From assembly GCA_902806565.1 (NCBI GenBank), contig CADCXA010000014.1:62001-126000 (forward strand): a DNA stretch of 64,000 bases, read 5' to 3'. The notes under the pieces are model-generated. The model made no database searches and was not told where the DNA came from. It was given only the letters and a program-made list of their open reading frames with translations. The DNA is from Hypoxylon rubiginosum (taxonomy: Eukaryota > Ascomycota > Sordariomycetes > Xylariales > Hypoxylaceae). Positions 49,185 through 59,945 of the stretch are shown here, in pieces. How positions within the stretch are numbered: the first letter of the stretch is position 1; the number at the start of each line of letters is the position of its first letter. The position numbers and the translations under genes were made by a program.

Positions 49185-49813
49185 ACCAGGCTCATGATCC
49201 TCGGCCGGCCCGCCGAGATCACGGGTTCCATCATGTGCCTCGGCGCGGCCCGCCGGATCTCGCTCTCGTACAGGTACGCGACGCAGCAACCCGCGATCTT
49301 GCCGGGCAGCAGGTCGGAGTAGGCGTATATGTCGAAGTTGTCGTTCAGGGCAACGTAGAACGCCTTCTCGGACGTGAACATGAGCTCCGCGAGGCAAGCG
49401 GCTGGGCCGAAAGTCATATAGAGGTGATTGATGACCTCGAGTGTCATTTCGTATAGATCTACTTCAGACAGGTTATCTACATCGTACCCCGTCTCGCAGA
49501 TCGAGAGCGCCAAGTTCCCAAACTGTCGCCGGGGTAGCATGAAGAAGCGACCTTGGAAGCCCTCATCCACCATGGTGTAAGGTAGGCCTCCGATTGACGT
49601 CGGCCATCTCCCTTTGGGCAGTTCTTCGACTATAAAGATCAGTTGATACCGAGGGTTGGGCTCGAGCACGGTTTTCGTTCCCGGGATGGCCTTGACAAGT
49701 CGGTCGCGAACTTCGCCTGTGGTGATGTCCAGGTTCGGGTCCCGAAGATCGTCGGGTATGATTGGCGCGTTTTTCGACGGCCTCTCGTACGGCGTGATAG
49801 TATTGGGCAACAT
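49177..49813 (-). pseudogene. 5' part of the gene split by the hAT insertion
   Basis: ATG at 49811-49813, then about 212 codons (MLPNTITPYERPSKNAP at the start, RPRIMSLVPD at the end) running straight into the transposon, where the frame soon meets a stop (ELI, then TAA at 49157-49159). Using one copy of the target duplication, this part (637 nt) and the 44880-44393 part (488 nt) make 375 codons with no break, so a protein of 374 aa existed before insertion. No domain recognised; moderately hydrophobic, no signal peptide. As it stands the gene cannot give its full product unless the element is spliced out. Confidence 0.8.
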
Positions 49814-51121
49814 CTTGACGAAATGTGTTGGAATAGTAGCAAGTAGATATAAATGAGGTTATCTAATGTAATCATCGTATAGCTTTATGATGCTAACGCA
49901 GATGTAAGGATTTAAACCAAGCCGAATCTTCCCGGTGGTTCTGATGATTGTTTTTTGGTGATGGGGTTGTAATGTAGGAGACATCTTCTGCGTCTTTTCC
50001 TTCCCTTCTTATACCAATTCATTCTTGAATTACTCACGTGGCTATCTTTTGCACATACTCAACTTGGCCTTTTCAACGTTTGATTAGTGTCCAAGACTGG
50101 AGGTCAGTAGTGCTATGCTTTCTGATATTAAATTTTCATAACGAGGCGGTAGCTGAGGTCGGTCCTGTTTAAAGTCATGTTCTCTTGCTACCAGTGTAGT
50201 ATGATGAGGATCGCTTATTTCAATTACAAATAAATGAGACATAGCATACCTTTTATCAAGAAGTTGTCCGGTTCTGATTCTACCCAGTGTGATTCGAAAC
50301 AGGATGACTGAGAATTAATATATCACGAGATTTACTAGCCCATACTAGATTTCCAACCTTCGGCCCCTGGCCCTTGAGACAGAGGTTAGCAGTGGTGGCC
50401 TGGATTTATTGGAGGCCAGAGGCCATATATATAAGAGTATCCCTTTTCTATTAGGTTCATCTCCTTACATCCATCTACCAGGGCAATCAAGTGACTTCTA
50501 AAAGTTTCAATATTTTAATGGGTTTCATTGAAAAGTTACATACATTTTAGCAGGAGGTTGTTAGATACTGAATTAACTTCGCTTCATCGGCAAAGATTTA
50601 CCTCCAACACCCTTACTAATGAAGTCAAAAGGTAAATAAGTTGTACTAGGTATTCTCAGATGAAGCAAGCCAACAAGGTAAAAACCAAATACCGCTCATA
50701 TAAATATATCCTAATGAGCTCGCAGCTAGAATACAGTGACATTATCAAGCAATTATGATAGCTTAAAATAGGGAATAAGTGTAGTTTAAAACAACCACAC
50801 GCCTTATAACTTAGTAACACGTGATAACCCTGATACGAACCAAACTCCATCCGGTGGTATGCTCAAGGATAAACTATCTTATAATTATACTCCTATTATA
50901 AATAAGGGCGTTCCATCCGCCATGACATCCTTCCATAGAAACTCTTACTGCTCTTACCTTACTAAGAATCCTCTCTGTCACGCCAGATGCTCGTGGCTAG
51001 TAGCCGACAGAGAGTCAAGGGCACTAGATAGCAAGTGGGTATAGGTGGTATCAGGTGATAGTATGACGAATGCTTTCTTCCAACTCTAACGTAATCTACT
51101 TTTGCCCTTCTAACAGACGAT
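49814..51121. other. intergenic
   Basis: Promoter region of the split gene and 3' flank of the IDO gene. No gene supported. Confidence 0.5.
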
Positions 51122-52668
51122 TCATTTAGTCCCCACGCCGCGCTCCTGACAATACTTGTCCACCTCCTTGCGCAATGTATGATGCTGCCTCTCGACAAGC
51201 TCCATCATATCCTGATGCACGGGCCCAAGGTCCATCCCACCCGAATTGCTATCGACCCTCTTACTGATGCTTATCATCTCCACCATGACGGCCTGCAGCT
51301 GGTTGGGGAGCCAGGTCACGATGGGGCTGCCGCCTGTGGCGGTGGGGTGCGATGTCTGCTTGAGGATGTACTCCCGAGCGAAGCACCAATGGCGCCACCT
51401 GAAGTCGCGGACCTGGTCCAAGGCCTGGAGCCAAAGGATGCGGGACTCTTTCACCAACTCCCTTTCCTCCTCGTCCGCCTCAGGGATAATGCGACCGTTT
51501 CCCTTAGGGTCAAGGGCGAGAGCGTAATTCTTCAAGTGAAAGGCTTCGCTGTGCTTTTTCACTTCGGCGAGGAATTGCCGGTGCTTGCTTGGTCGGTACT
51601 CCCTGAAATCCTTCAGGATCTCCGTGAGGGGCGTGTCCGGCATCGGGATCTGGAGGAAGTTGTCCATGAGCGGGATCATGGTGTCGTTGGCGCCGCTCTC
51701 GCCCCTGAAGCTCATCGGCTTGTCGTCGTTGACGCCCTCGTACACGACGCCGTCCGGGAACATGGACTGCGACGTGATGCCGAAGATGAAGGTGCGGAAG
51801 CTCGTGTACGAGCGCGGCTTCGACTTCATCCACATGGTCTCCATGACGTTGTTGACCTTCTGCATGGCGTTGACTATGGTGCGTAGCCCCTCATTGAAGG
51901 CTCTGCGCTGCTGTAGACCCGGAAGTTTGTCGGCGTTGGTGAGGTCACGAAGGCATGACATCGTGCCATGAACCAATGGGCCTGAATTCCTCACCATGTC
52001 TATGTGCACAAGCACAAAACCTGCCTCGGATGAGGTAGGATCCAGACCGTGCTCGAAGGCGCGTATCAGTCGCAGGTTGGAGTATTCGAGACCTGCGTCT
52101 GGATTCTCAAGCCGATAGTTGAAGAGAGCATACGAACCCGCGTACTCCATGAAAGGCTTGAAGCCAGCACTGTAGACTATTAGAAGCCTGTCGCTAGGAT
52201 AAAAGAACTTGCCATGACTTACAGCTCGGCACAGCGAACAATTGGGCGAGACAGCTGAGCAGGGAGGCACGACCTCCCCAGTCCGTACGGCTCGCCTTTG
52301 ACGAATCTCATGTGGCATGGCTCGAGCAAGAAAGCCGAAGCCAAGAACGAGTAATCGCGGTAAAGTGCCGTCATCATGGGGAGGTTTTCACGGTATTTCT
52401 CGACCTGCTCAGACAGGTCTGGGAGCTCTCGCAGGACGGTATCGCCCAGCTCGCCGGTAGCAAGCAAGCCCGGGACGCCTGACAGCGTCTTCACAGGCAT
52501 TCTTTGAAGCAAGGCTTCGACTGCTTCGAACTCTTGCGGCAGCGTCGTGATAGGGTCCATGCGTGGCAAGAAGCCTCTTGTTGTTGAGACGACGAAGGCA
52601 GGAAGCGACGCATCATGCGGCTTGGTGTCCTCGAGGACCTCAAATGAAGAAAGCAAAGAAGAAGACAT
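51122..52668 (-). CDS. indoleamine 2,3-dioxygenase
   Basis: Join (transcript order) 52668..52223, 52169..51122 (497 aa). A heme enzyme that opens the indole ring of tryptophan to N-formylkynurenine, the first step of the kynurenine/NAD+ pathway, in the cytosol. Exon 1 ends RPIVRCAEL and exon 2 begins AGFKPFMEYAGSYALFNYRL, the family's strongest block (phase-2 intron, GTAAGT...CTACAG). Further on are FRTFIFGITSQ, FRGESGANDTMIP and TATGGSPIVTWLPNQL near the C-terminus. Fungi often carry several IDO paralogues with different catalytic efficiency; I cannot say which group this is. Three GGCCGGAA palindromes lie upstream and may control it. Confidence 0.92.
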
Positions 52669-52826
52669 TTATTAGATATGAAAATACCTGAGAGTCTTGG
52701 GTACCTAGGTACTTAGCGCTTTGGATGTGCGTTGAAGTTGTGGAAAGATGGAGAAGAGTTTTGGAATGAAGGAATAAAAAGGAAGAGTGGGTGAACAGAA
52801 GCTGGGAGCGCTCGCTAATATAGACA

Positions 52827-52849
52827 GTGGCCGGAACTTTTCCGGCCAC
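52827..52849. promoter_or_regulatory. palindrome 1 upstream of IDO
   Basis: Perfect inverted repeat with 10-bp arms and a 3-bp spacer: GTGGCCGGAA-CTT-TTCCGGCCAC, 159 bp before the IDO start. It contains CGG-N7-CCG, a possible Zn2Cys6 regulator site. Confidence 0.6.
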
Positions 52850-52931
52850 AACGCCAGAGCGGTATTTTCAGTGCCGAGCGATGTCCAAAGGTCCGAGAAA
52901 CGTCTAAACAGGCCGAAACCTGCTAAAAAGC

Positions 52932-52958
52932 TTGAGGCCGGAATCGTTCCGGCCTCAA
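52932..52958. promoter_or_regulatory. palindrome 2 upstream of IDO
   Basis: Perfect inverted repeat with 12-bp arms and a 3-bp spacer: TTGAGGCCGGAA, TCG, TTCCGGCCTCAA. Shares the GGCCGGAA-N3-TTCCGGCC core with the other two. Confidence 0.6.
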
Positions 52959-53375
52959 CACTCAGACCGAAATCGGGCTCATAACTCGGATCTTATCAGC
53001 CTAACCATAGGAAGTAGGTAAGAATGACAAACGCTTCTTATCAACTCCTCCGAAAACCAACTTGGTATTTAATGAGATGGACACATTGCGAATCCTGCAC
53101 GTAGGTCCACGATTTTGCTAAGACACCACTTCCGTACAAAAGTAACATTAGTTTAAGAAGCCTCGTATAAGGTTATACTAGTACGAATTTCAATACTTGG
53201 CCTAAATTTTATTTAACAGAGAAAACACCCAAGTGCCAACTTAAAATCACCCTGACGTTGTTCACCTACCTTGGGTACGTACGTACGTAAGCAAGATAGG
53301 GGCTTGTGTCACGTCCGGTAAGGGATACGAAAGGTGGGTCTCGTGCCCACCAAATCCGGCAAAGGCCGGCCGCTT

Positions 53376-53394
53376 GGCCGGAATCATTCCGGCC
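53376..53394. promoter_or_regulatory. palindrome 3 upstream of IDO
   Basis: GGCCGGAATCATTCCGGCC, 8-bp arms with a 3-bp centre, the same core as the two copies closer to the gene. It lies within a wider GGCCGG-rich stretch (53355-53394). Confidence 0.55.
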
Positions 53395-54146
53395 TCTGCA
53401 CGTGAAGTTCCATCCGGGAACTTGACTATCTCTTATCATTCCTCTTTTCATATATGTAATAGCGTGATCTGCTAACTAAAACCACCTAGCCAAATTTGTT
53501 TTAGACATCTTCACTGCTTCGGCGGTAGACCTAAAACCAAACATGGCTTAAGCAATGGCCATTCACCTAACTCTATCGCATTTTAAAGCTTACTCTATAT
53601 ACTTTGCGATCGTAAGTATCAGGTCTATAAAGATTGGTGTTGTGCGATATAATGATTGAGCACCTATTTTGACCGCCAATGGCTGAAAGAAAGAGAGCTG
53701 ACGTTTTTTTATAAAAAAAAGATTGTTCTGCCACAGGGTCGTGAAGCCTGTGCTAGTACCTTTGCTTCAAACTGAGTATAGGCGTGAAGTGAAATACTAA
53801 GAAACTTCTAGATATGATGATGATATGCAGATGGTGCTAAAGTTTCTATTAAGCCTTGCACCGGATGAAACCGTGTCGCTCGTCGTAAAGGTCTTTGCTA
53901 CTTGTCTGACGAATACTATTGAGGCGCGCAAACTGTTCAAGAACGACGGTTCAAACTTGATACTAGTGGATAGACTCATCAACGGCTGCTATTTTAGGGC
54001 TTGACGACAACCTTATAGTCTAAAGGTGTTCTATGTAACCAGCAATGGACATCGAATATTCTTAGCACGGTTTCTATAGACATCTACTATGATATATCGT
54101 ACCATCATAACGAGGGTCGTCCCCCCTCTCCAGTATTTACAGAACG

Positions 54147-55247
54147 CTATTTGGCCTTCGCCAGAACAGCCTTAACATCATCGCGGATCCCCGCCTTCCA
54201 CGCCTCCTCACCCCTCGTAGGCTTCCACCCGAGCCTCCGCCCCACGGTCGACACGGTCCGCGAGTTGCTCGCGAACGCCAGCTCCACGAATTTCTCGCCC
54301 TCCCAGTCGTTGTTGCCGATGACGAAGACCTTGGCGCCCTCCGCCAGGCTCAGCGACTCCACCTCCGGCGTCGCGAGCTTCCCCTCCGCGTGGCACGCGT
54401 CGGCGATTCCCTGCGCCACCTCGAGGGACGAGTGCCGCCCGTTCCCGCTGAATATGATGCCCTTCTTCCCCGTCGGCACGCCCTCGCCGCCGTCCTCAAG
54501 CACTCGCCTCGCGATGATGACGTACAGTTCGGCCAAGTCCTCCACGTGCACGTTGTCCCACACCCCCTTGCCGTCGCCGACCACCGCCGCGCGCCCCGTC
54601 CTCAGCGCGCTGCGGATCAACGTCGGGATCTGGATGCTGATATTATTAAACAGGCCGGTGCCGAGGCCGAAGATGGCCGGGCTCATGATGACCAGCGTCT
54701 TGACGCCGAGCGCGAGCCCGGCGTCCACGACGGCCAACTCCGCTGTCCGTTGTAGGTAGGGGCCCTCGCGCACCTCGCGGTCCTTCTCGTACGCGTACAC
54801 GTCGTCCGTGGCGTCGTCGAACTCGCGATCCTCGGGCTCGTTCACCCACGCCCTGGAGATGGGCCGGTCGGCCACGTTCGACGTGCCCGAGGTGGAGATC
54901 AGCCAGACGTCGCGGCCCGTGGCGGCCTTTCGCTTGGCGAGGCCCTGGATCAGCGCCGTGCCCGAGGCCACGTGGTACCCGAGCGTGGTGTTGATGACGA
55001 GGTCGTGCTCGGCGGCGGCGGCGATCGTGGCCTCGGTGTCGTCGAGGTCCTTGTAAAGGATGGGGCGGACCCGGGAGCCGTAGGTTGCGGTGAGCTTGGC
55101 GGCGCGGTCGGAGCCGCGCAGGAGGCAGCTGATGGTGGCATCTTTCAGGGCCGGGGACGTCGAATTGAGGAGCTGCGTCAGGATGGTGCCGCCGATGTAG
55201 CCGGAGGCACCAGTGAGGAGAATCTGGGGTGATGTGCTGGATGACAT
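54147..55247 (-). CDS. NAD(P)-binding atypical SDR / NAD-dependent epimerase-like protein
   Basis: Single exon, 366 aa. The N-terminal Rossmann fold shows LLTGASGYIGG (about 10-20), the atypical-SDR glycine motif. Then come LVINTTLGYH and DVWLISTSGTSNVADRP, and a later VVGDGKGVWDNVHVEDLAEL typical of the extended or atypical SDR fold. The canonical YxxxK is not clear: YAYEKDREV lies in the expected region and may supply Tyr and Lys. Substrate unknown; cytosolic (no signal). The gene is strikingly G+C rich and sharply bounded by A+T-rich flanks. Confidence 0.85.
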   Translation of the reverse strand: MSSSTSPQILLTGASGYIGGTILTQLLNSTSPALKDATISCLLRGSDRAAKLTATYGSRVRPILYKDLDDTEATIAAAAEHDLVINTTLGYHVASGTALIQGLAKRKAATGRDVWLISTSGTSNVADRPISRAWVNEPEDREFDDATDDVYAYEKDREVREGPYLQRTAELAVVDAGLALGVKTLVIMSPAIFGLGTGLFNNISIQIPTLIRSALRTGRAAVVGDGKGVWDNVHVEDLAELYVIIARRVLEDGGEGVPTGKKGIIFSGNGRHSSLEVAQGIADACHAEGKLATPEVESLSLAEGAKVFVIGNNDWEGEKFVELAFASNSRTVSTVGRRLGWKPTRGEEAWKAGIRDDVKAVLAKAK

Positions 55248-56673
55248 GGTTGCTAAGTAGTCGATGTTGAGATATTTAGGGAAAGGTAGTTTTTACACTT
55301 TACAGGAAGCGATCTGGAAACGAGAAGTCATAGTATAAGTAGTCCTTTATATATGCCTAGGTTAGGTAGGTACCTTTGTAATCTCGGGGACATTTGTAAC
55401 AATTGTAACATTATGTGCCATGTATTATATGTCTATGGTTGGTCATGCAACGTAGACGAAGCCGGCATCTTAGATCGACGTAATTTTCTCACGAAAAGGA
55501 TGGACTTAGCGATCATAGCCCGTCTTTCTAGAACGGAGCCACTCCGAATAGAACTCGGGGCCCCGCCGGAATCTCCACTTATCTCCTTGGGTATCACCAT
55601 CATGACTAAAGGCGGTCAGACATTGGTCCGCCCTACCGAATCTGACACGAGCAGCGTGATATTACATCGGCTACTTAATTATGTAATAAATGCCCGGGAC
55701 GAACAGATCTGATACAAAACATCCCGCACCTGGCCTAGATCTGAAGCTGCCTAGCTTCCATTTAGTATAATTTTCTGTAGAATACCCCTCGGCACATATA
55801 ACATTCAATGCCACGATGCAATCTACAATGCCGCTGGTCGTTACAAAGGGTTTAGGAAGCAGACTTAAAGCCAAAGTCACCAAAAGTGAGGAATGACTAT
55901 GAAATTATACCCCTTTCGCTCCACTTGATGTGCATGCATGTCAACATAAGCTCGAGTATGCAAAGTTCAAAGGCTATAATAGATAGGTATTATAGGTATT
56001 ATAGATAAATCATCTTCATGTGAAATAACAATTGTGCCCAGTTAGAAAGAACCTGCTGAACTCGAAGCGTCTTACTGAAGCCAACCCAAGATTCATGTCT
56101 TCATCAACGGTAGTATTATTTTATTAGATGTCTTGGTTGAACCTCCTTCAAATATTAAAATCAATCTTATTATAAGGGTATTCATAGTCTAATGGCCCAA
56201 AGTATCCAAGTCACGATGTCTCGCTCTTCAGTATCATATACATATTGTGGGAAGTGGATGCCTAATTAGAGATTAAATATTTGCTATGATATATGGCTAA
56301 CAGACTCCTTCGTACTCTTAATTCGAAAGCTTGAAACATTATGTGTTCATGTAAATCCCCCCCCCCCTTTAGTCTTACCTGGTCTGCAGAATGCGCTTAA
56401 CGCCTAACGCCGAATGAAGTCGTTCTCCTCTAATGCATGCCATTCGCCAAAGAATCATCTATACAGCCAGTAACGCCAGTACAAATGCGATGATCATATA
56501 ATCTGATAATAACGCCGTTAATATCCATGCAAGTATTCGTGTCAATGCAAGTATTTTGGGTCGGCCATGGCGACAACTCTTCGTTCCTGGACCACCCAGG
56601 CAGCCCGTGGTGTCAATTTATCACCGCGCGAGATTTCGCGCAAGGTGTACGAACTTCCCATGCCCACTCTCCC
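55248..56673. other. intergenic
   Basis: No gene supported. The 119-codon frame at 55353-55712 (+) lacks any domain or coding-like bias. A C10 run at 56358-56367 and short GGTATTATA repeats near 55985-56005 were seen. Confidence 0.5.
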
Positions 56674-57021
56674 TCATCTTCCCGGAGCTGGTACTGGCCC
56701 CAGCTCTACATCCTCTTGCGATTGGTTTCTGCTTTCCGTGTCCTTGAGCTGTTGAAAAGACGGCGATTGCGCGCGGCGGGCCAATCTCCGACGGTGGATG
56801 TGCAGTCCAAGCCAGACAAACCCGAGGACGACGAAGATGCCCAGGATACTGCCCAGTATGATACCCAGTAACTTCTCGTTGTCTAATTTGTCAAATTCTG
56901 ATTCCGAGTCATCTGAGCTGATGTCTTCCGGACTTATGTTTTCGTTTAGGTCGATGTCGGTCTCTAAGATAAGTCTTTTTGTCGCATTGAAGATTTTCGT
57001 GGAAAATTGGGTTGGCGCCAT
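56674..57021 (-). CDS. small single-pass membrane protein
   Basis: 115 aa in one exon. An acidic N-terminal half (NENISPEDISSDDSESEFDK) is followed by one clear transmembrane helix (LLGIILGSILGIFVVLGFVW) and a basic stop-transfer HIHRRRLARR, then a polar tail. The charge pattern suggests N-out, C-in. No signal peptide and no family recognised. The clean helix and basic anchor argue for a real gene. It stands alone between gene-free flanks, and the coding end could be extended by an unseen intron. Confidence 0.55.
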   Translation of the reverse strand: MAPTQFSTKIFNATKRLILETDIDLNENISPEDISSDDSESEFDKLDNEKLLGIILGSILGIFVVLGFVWLGLHIHRRRLARRAQSPSFQQLKDTESRNQSQEDVELGPVPAPGR

Positions 57022-58515
57022 TGTGATCGGATAAAAAGTTTGATATCGGAGTTAGAATGATATAGTGGAGTTTGATACAGCTCGGGTTTAATATAAGAGT
57101 CGTTGAAGCGATGTTTGGTCTGGTCTCATCTGGGTTGGACAAGGAACTAGGCATGGGTCCCTGGAATCTTATATAAAAGACGATATATCGCGTTACACCA
57201 CCATTCCCACGTGGATTTGTTCTATATTCGATTCTGCAAGTGTGAACTCGAGATCTTGCGTTCTTCTGTCATACGAGATGGCTTAGCATGGGAGGGCTCG
57301 TGGCGCTCTAAGGTAAGACAAATCGAGTGCTGTTAAAGCCATGGATGGTCAGCCACCGGAAGCACAGCAGGCGACTCTATTGGACGAAGAGTTCGGCATG
57401 TACGAGAAGTATAGGATAAGTTAGGAACTGACGTAAGATAGTAAAATAGACCATTAGACTAAAAACCGCCAACCCCGCCAATTCCTAATAGTCCGTATTT
57501 TTCTTTTTATAATATTATTAGCCCGGAGGTACAAGCAATAGGCACGACCGCGTCTGCTGACTCATCATGGCGGTACGTGGGCCCACTTACCCTTCCGGGT
57601 TCTGCCCGCCCCGGCTGCCCGGTGTTTTACAGTAAGGCCGGACGGCCGTTTTCTTTAAAACGGAGCCGACAAGGACCCGGATCATCTATTCGTGCCGCTC
57701 CGGATGGCACCCTAGGCTTTTTTTGCTTACACCCCCTCCCCCTATCATTATACTCCTCCCAAAAAGGAAGCTAATATAATAAGCTAGCTGGTCTATCTTT
57801 TAGTATAGATTCCTTTTCTTTAATCCTAATCGGTATAATATTTAAGCACACTATAAAACTTGGCTCTTCAGCTATAAAATACTAGCTTCCCTTTTAACTT
57901 TTTATTCATCTATTCTACTAAAGCTGGGCTAGTTATACCCACATCCTTACACACTTGATGAGATGAGCATACCATCTCTACCATTAAGAAATGGCGGCTC
58001 TTGGCTCATTCCCGGCACCTACGCCGACTCCCTTTACTCAAGAATTAGTAGTAGTAGTAGTTATTAACGCCAGGGGACCGCAACGCCATACAAGCGCAGC
58101 TATCCCGAGCCTCCCTAAGGGCATATGGGGCGTGCTAAGCTAGGACTTACTTTTACACCATAACACATGATTACCGCAGCCTATTTAGCATCTCTTATCC
58201 GTGGACGCGTTGACTAAAAGCCATCTCTCGCTGTATCCTCCTCTCCTCTAGTTGAGGGCAGTACCCAGCCGTATACTCCAAGGAAAGCTTTCCTGTCCGA
58301 ACCTTGTGATTTGTCGGGGATGGGGTCTGTTTGTTTAACCGTTTATATGCTGCTGGAGCATCCCAATCTGATTCTATCACGCGTGTACACGCCACCAAGG
58401 AAAATGATAATTAATAAACGCAACCGCTTTTAAAAGCCACACCCAGCCTCCTAACGCCTTATTCGCCGTCCCTATACTATTAGTAGAGTATGAGTGCTGA
58501 TAGTAGGCACCCTTG
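57022..58515. other. intergenic, probably decayed repeat sequence
   Basis: A+T-leaning patches (57480-57540, 57770-57960) alternate with G+C-rich pieces. A TAG trinucleotide run lies at 58047-58061. The right part may be the 3' UTR of the LINE remnant that ends at 58516. No gene seen. Confidence 0.4.
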
Positions 58516-59345
58516 TCAGGTGCAAATCTTGCTGAAGAACTTCGTGACACGGATGAACTCTTTGAAGGCTTTGGGGTCCTTCATTAGTTCCTCTAGATAT
58601 TGAGCTCTTTCCTGCCGTCCAGGGCGTCTATTCGGTCTGCATGGCCACCTGGTAAAGGAGCCCAGGGCCTTCCTGCAGTGTACCAGGTGATCAGGGGTCT
58701 TGGCCTGTCCACAGGAGCATTCTAGTTTGGCATCTTCGTGCCGGAACTTCTCGTGATACCATGTAAAGTCGCCATGTCCTGTTCCGATCGCTAGGAAACG
58801 ATGTAGTGTTCGTCTCGGGAGCTCTGCTAGCTCGGCAGGGCATCGAAGATCATATCCCAGGTCCCATTCTCTGTATCTGGCAGACAGTAGCTCTTTCGCC
58901 CTGCTCCACCACTGTTGACGGGAACTCTTTGTTATCCTTCGGCCTATTGCTTTGATCCCGTACGCTGTCGGCGTACAGTCATCGTCAACCTCCCGCATCT
59001 TGAAGCCCGCCTTCGCGAGGCTATCGGCTAATTCATTGCCCTCGATATTGCAGTGCCCAGGGCACCATTTCACTGACACATTGTACTTATCGGATACTTC
59101 GTGAAATCTGAGGTAGGCCCATTGTGACGAGACCGCCGCGTTTCCTCGTAGGTCCCAGATGGCTCCTACGTTGTCTCGACAGACCCATATCTTGTGTCGT
59201 CGGAGGTGTCGTAGCCCCGAGATTACCCTTTGGAGTCACTTCCACGCCCCCATAACCTCCGCGTCGAAGACGACTGAGCATGGGTCCAGTCTTCCTTTGC
59301 CCCTGTCGACCCTTTTCTCAAGAGGTAAGGAAGAAAGCGGCTTTA
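58516..59345 (-). mobile_element. non-LTR retrotransposon 3' fragment (RNase H domain), decayed
   Basis: Minus strand from about 59345. VVFDAEVMGAW (first catalytic Asp and Glu) is followed by an in-frame TGA at 59238-59240, then VCRDNVGAIWDL, VKWCPGHCNIEGNELAD (the RNase H His/Asp region) and a C-terminal C-rich block, ECSCGQAKTPDHLVHC, ending at 58516. This is the end of the second ORF of a fungal LINE of the group that carries an RNase H. Reverse transcriptase and endonuclease are absent, as expected for a 5'-truncated copy. Confidence 0.85.
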
Positions 59346-59815
59346 ACTTATTTTGAAGAATACCTATCGCGTCCGATTGATGACAAGCCTTTTGTCGCAG
59401 AAGACACGCTCAAGGAGCGTGATTACCTATGGCATACATGGATATAGTAAGCCTCTCTGCCTCCCCCCCATGTCTTATAACTAGGAATGCTCGCTTATTA
59501 CGGAATGCAGATTCTGTAATAACCTAGGAATCAACAGCCAAAATACCTAGTTAACTTTTATGAAGCATCCGGAGACAAGTGAAGCTCAAGCGCCTTTCCG
59601 AGCATTCTTACATACCTATACCAAAACATCAATACAGAGACATCCCATCCTTAATCCCAACGAATACAAATCAAAAAGGATAATAAACTCGGCCTTCAGC
59701 CTGATAAAGGTCTAGCAAAGACTTATTACTTCAGGCGAGCATCACATCACGAGGCATTAAGAAAGAGACTGCCCTTCTTAAGCAAAAATCTAGCGATTAG
59801 AATAAATTAACAAGG
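59346..59815. other. intergenic
   Basis: Between the LINE remnant and the UbiA gene. No gene seen; the UbiA promoter should lie here. Confidence 0.4.
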
Positions 59816-59945
59816 ATGAGGGTAGCAAAAAAGGCCCGGCATATCATATCATCAAAATACACAATCTACTTATCTCCTTTATCATTCCCATCCCGCCCTA
59901 ACCCCTTAACTACCCAGCCGAGATAACATTAAGGATATCATCTGC

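Larger units (their letters stand above)
52669..54146. other. intergenic with three GC palindromes
   Basis: Upstream region of the IDO gene, then the 3' flank of the SDR gene. Apart from the palindromes, described separately, no gene is supported; the frame at 53797-53982 (minus) has no features. Confidence 0.5.

Noticed and set aside
51179..51971. Plus-strand frames of 235 and 128 codons
   Set aside because: Shadows of the IDO gene.
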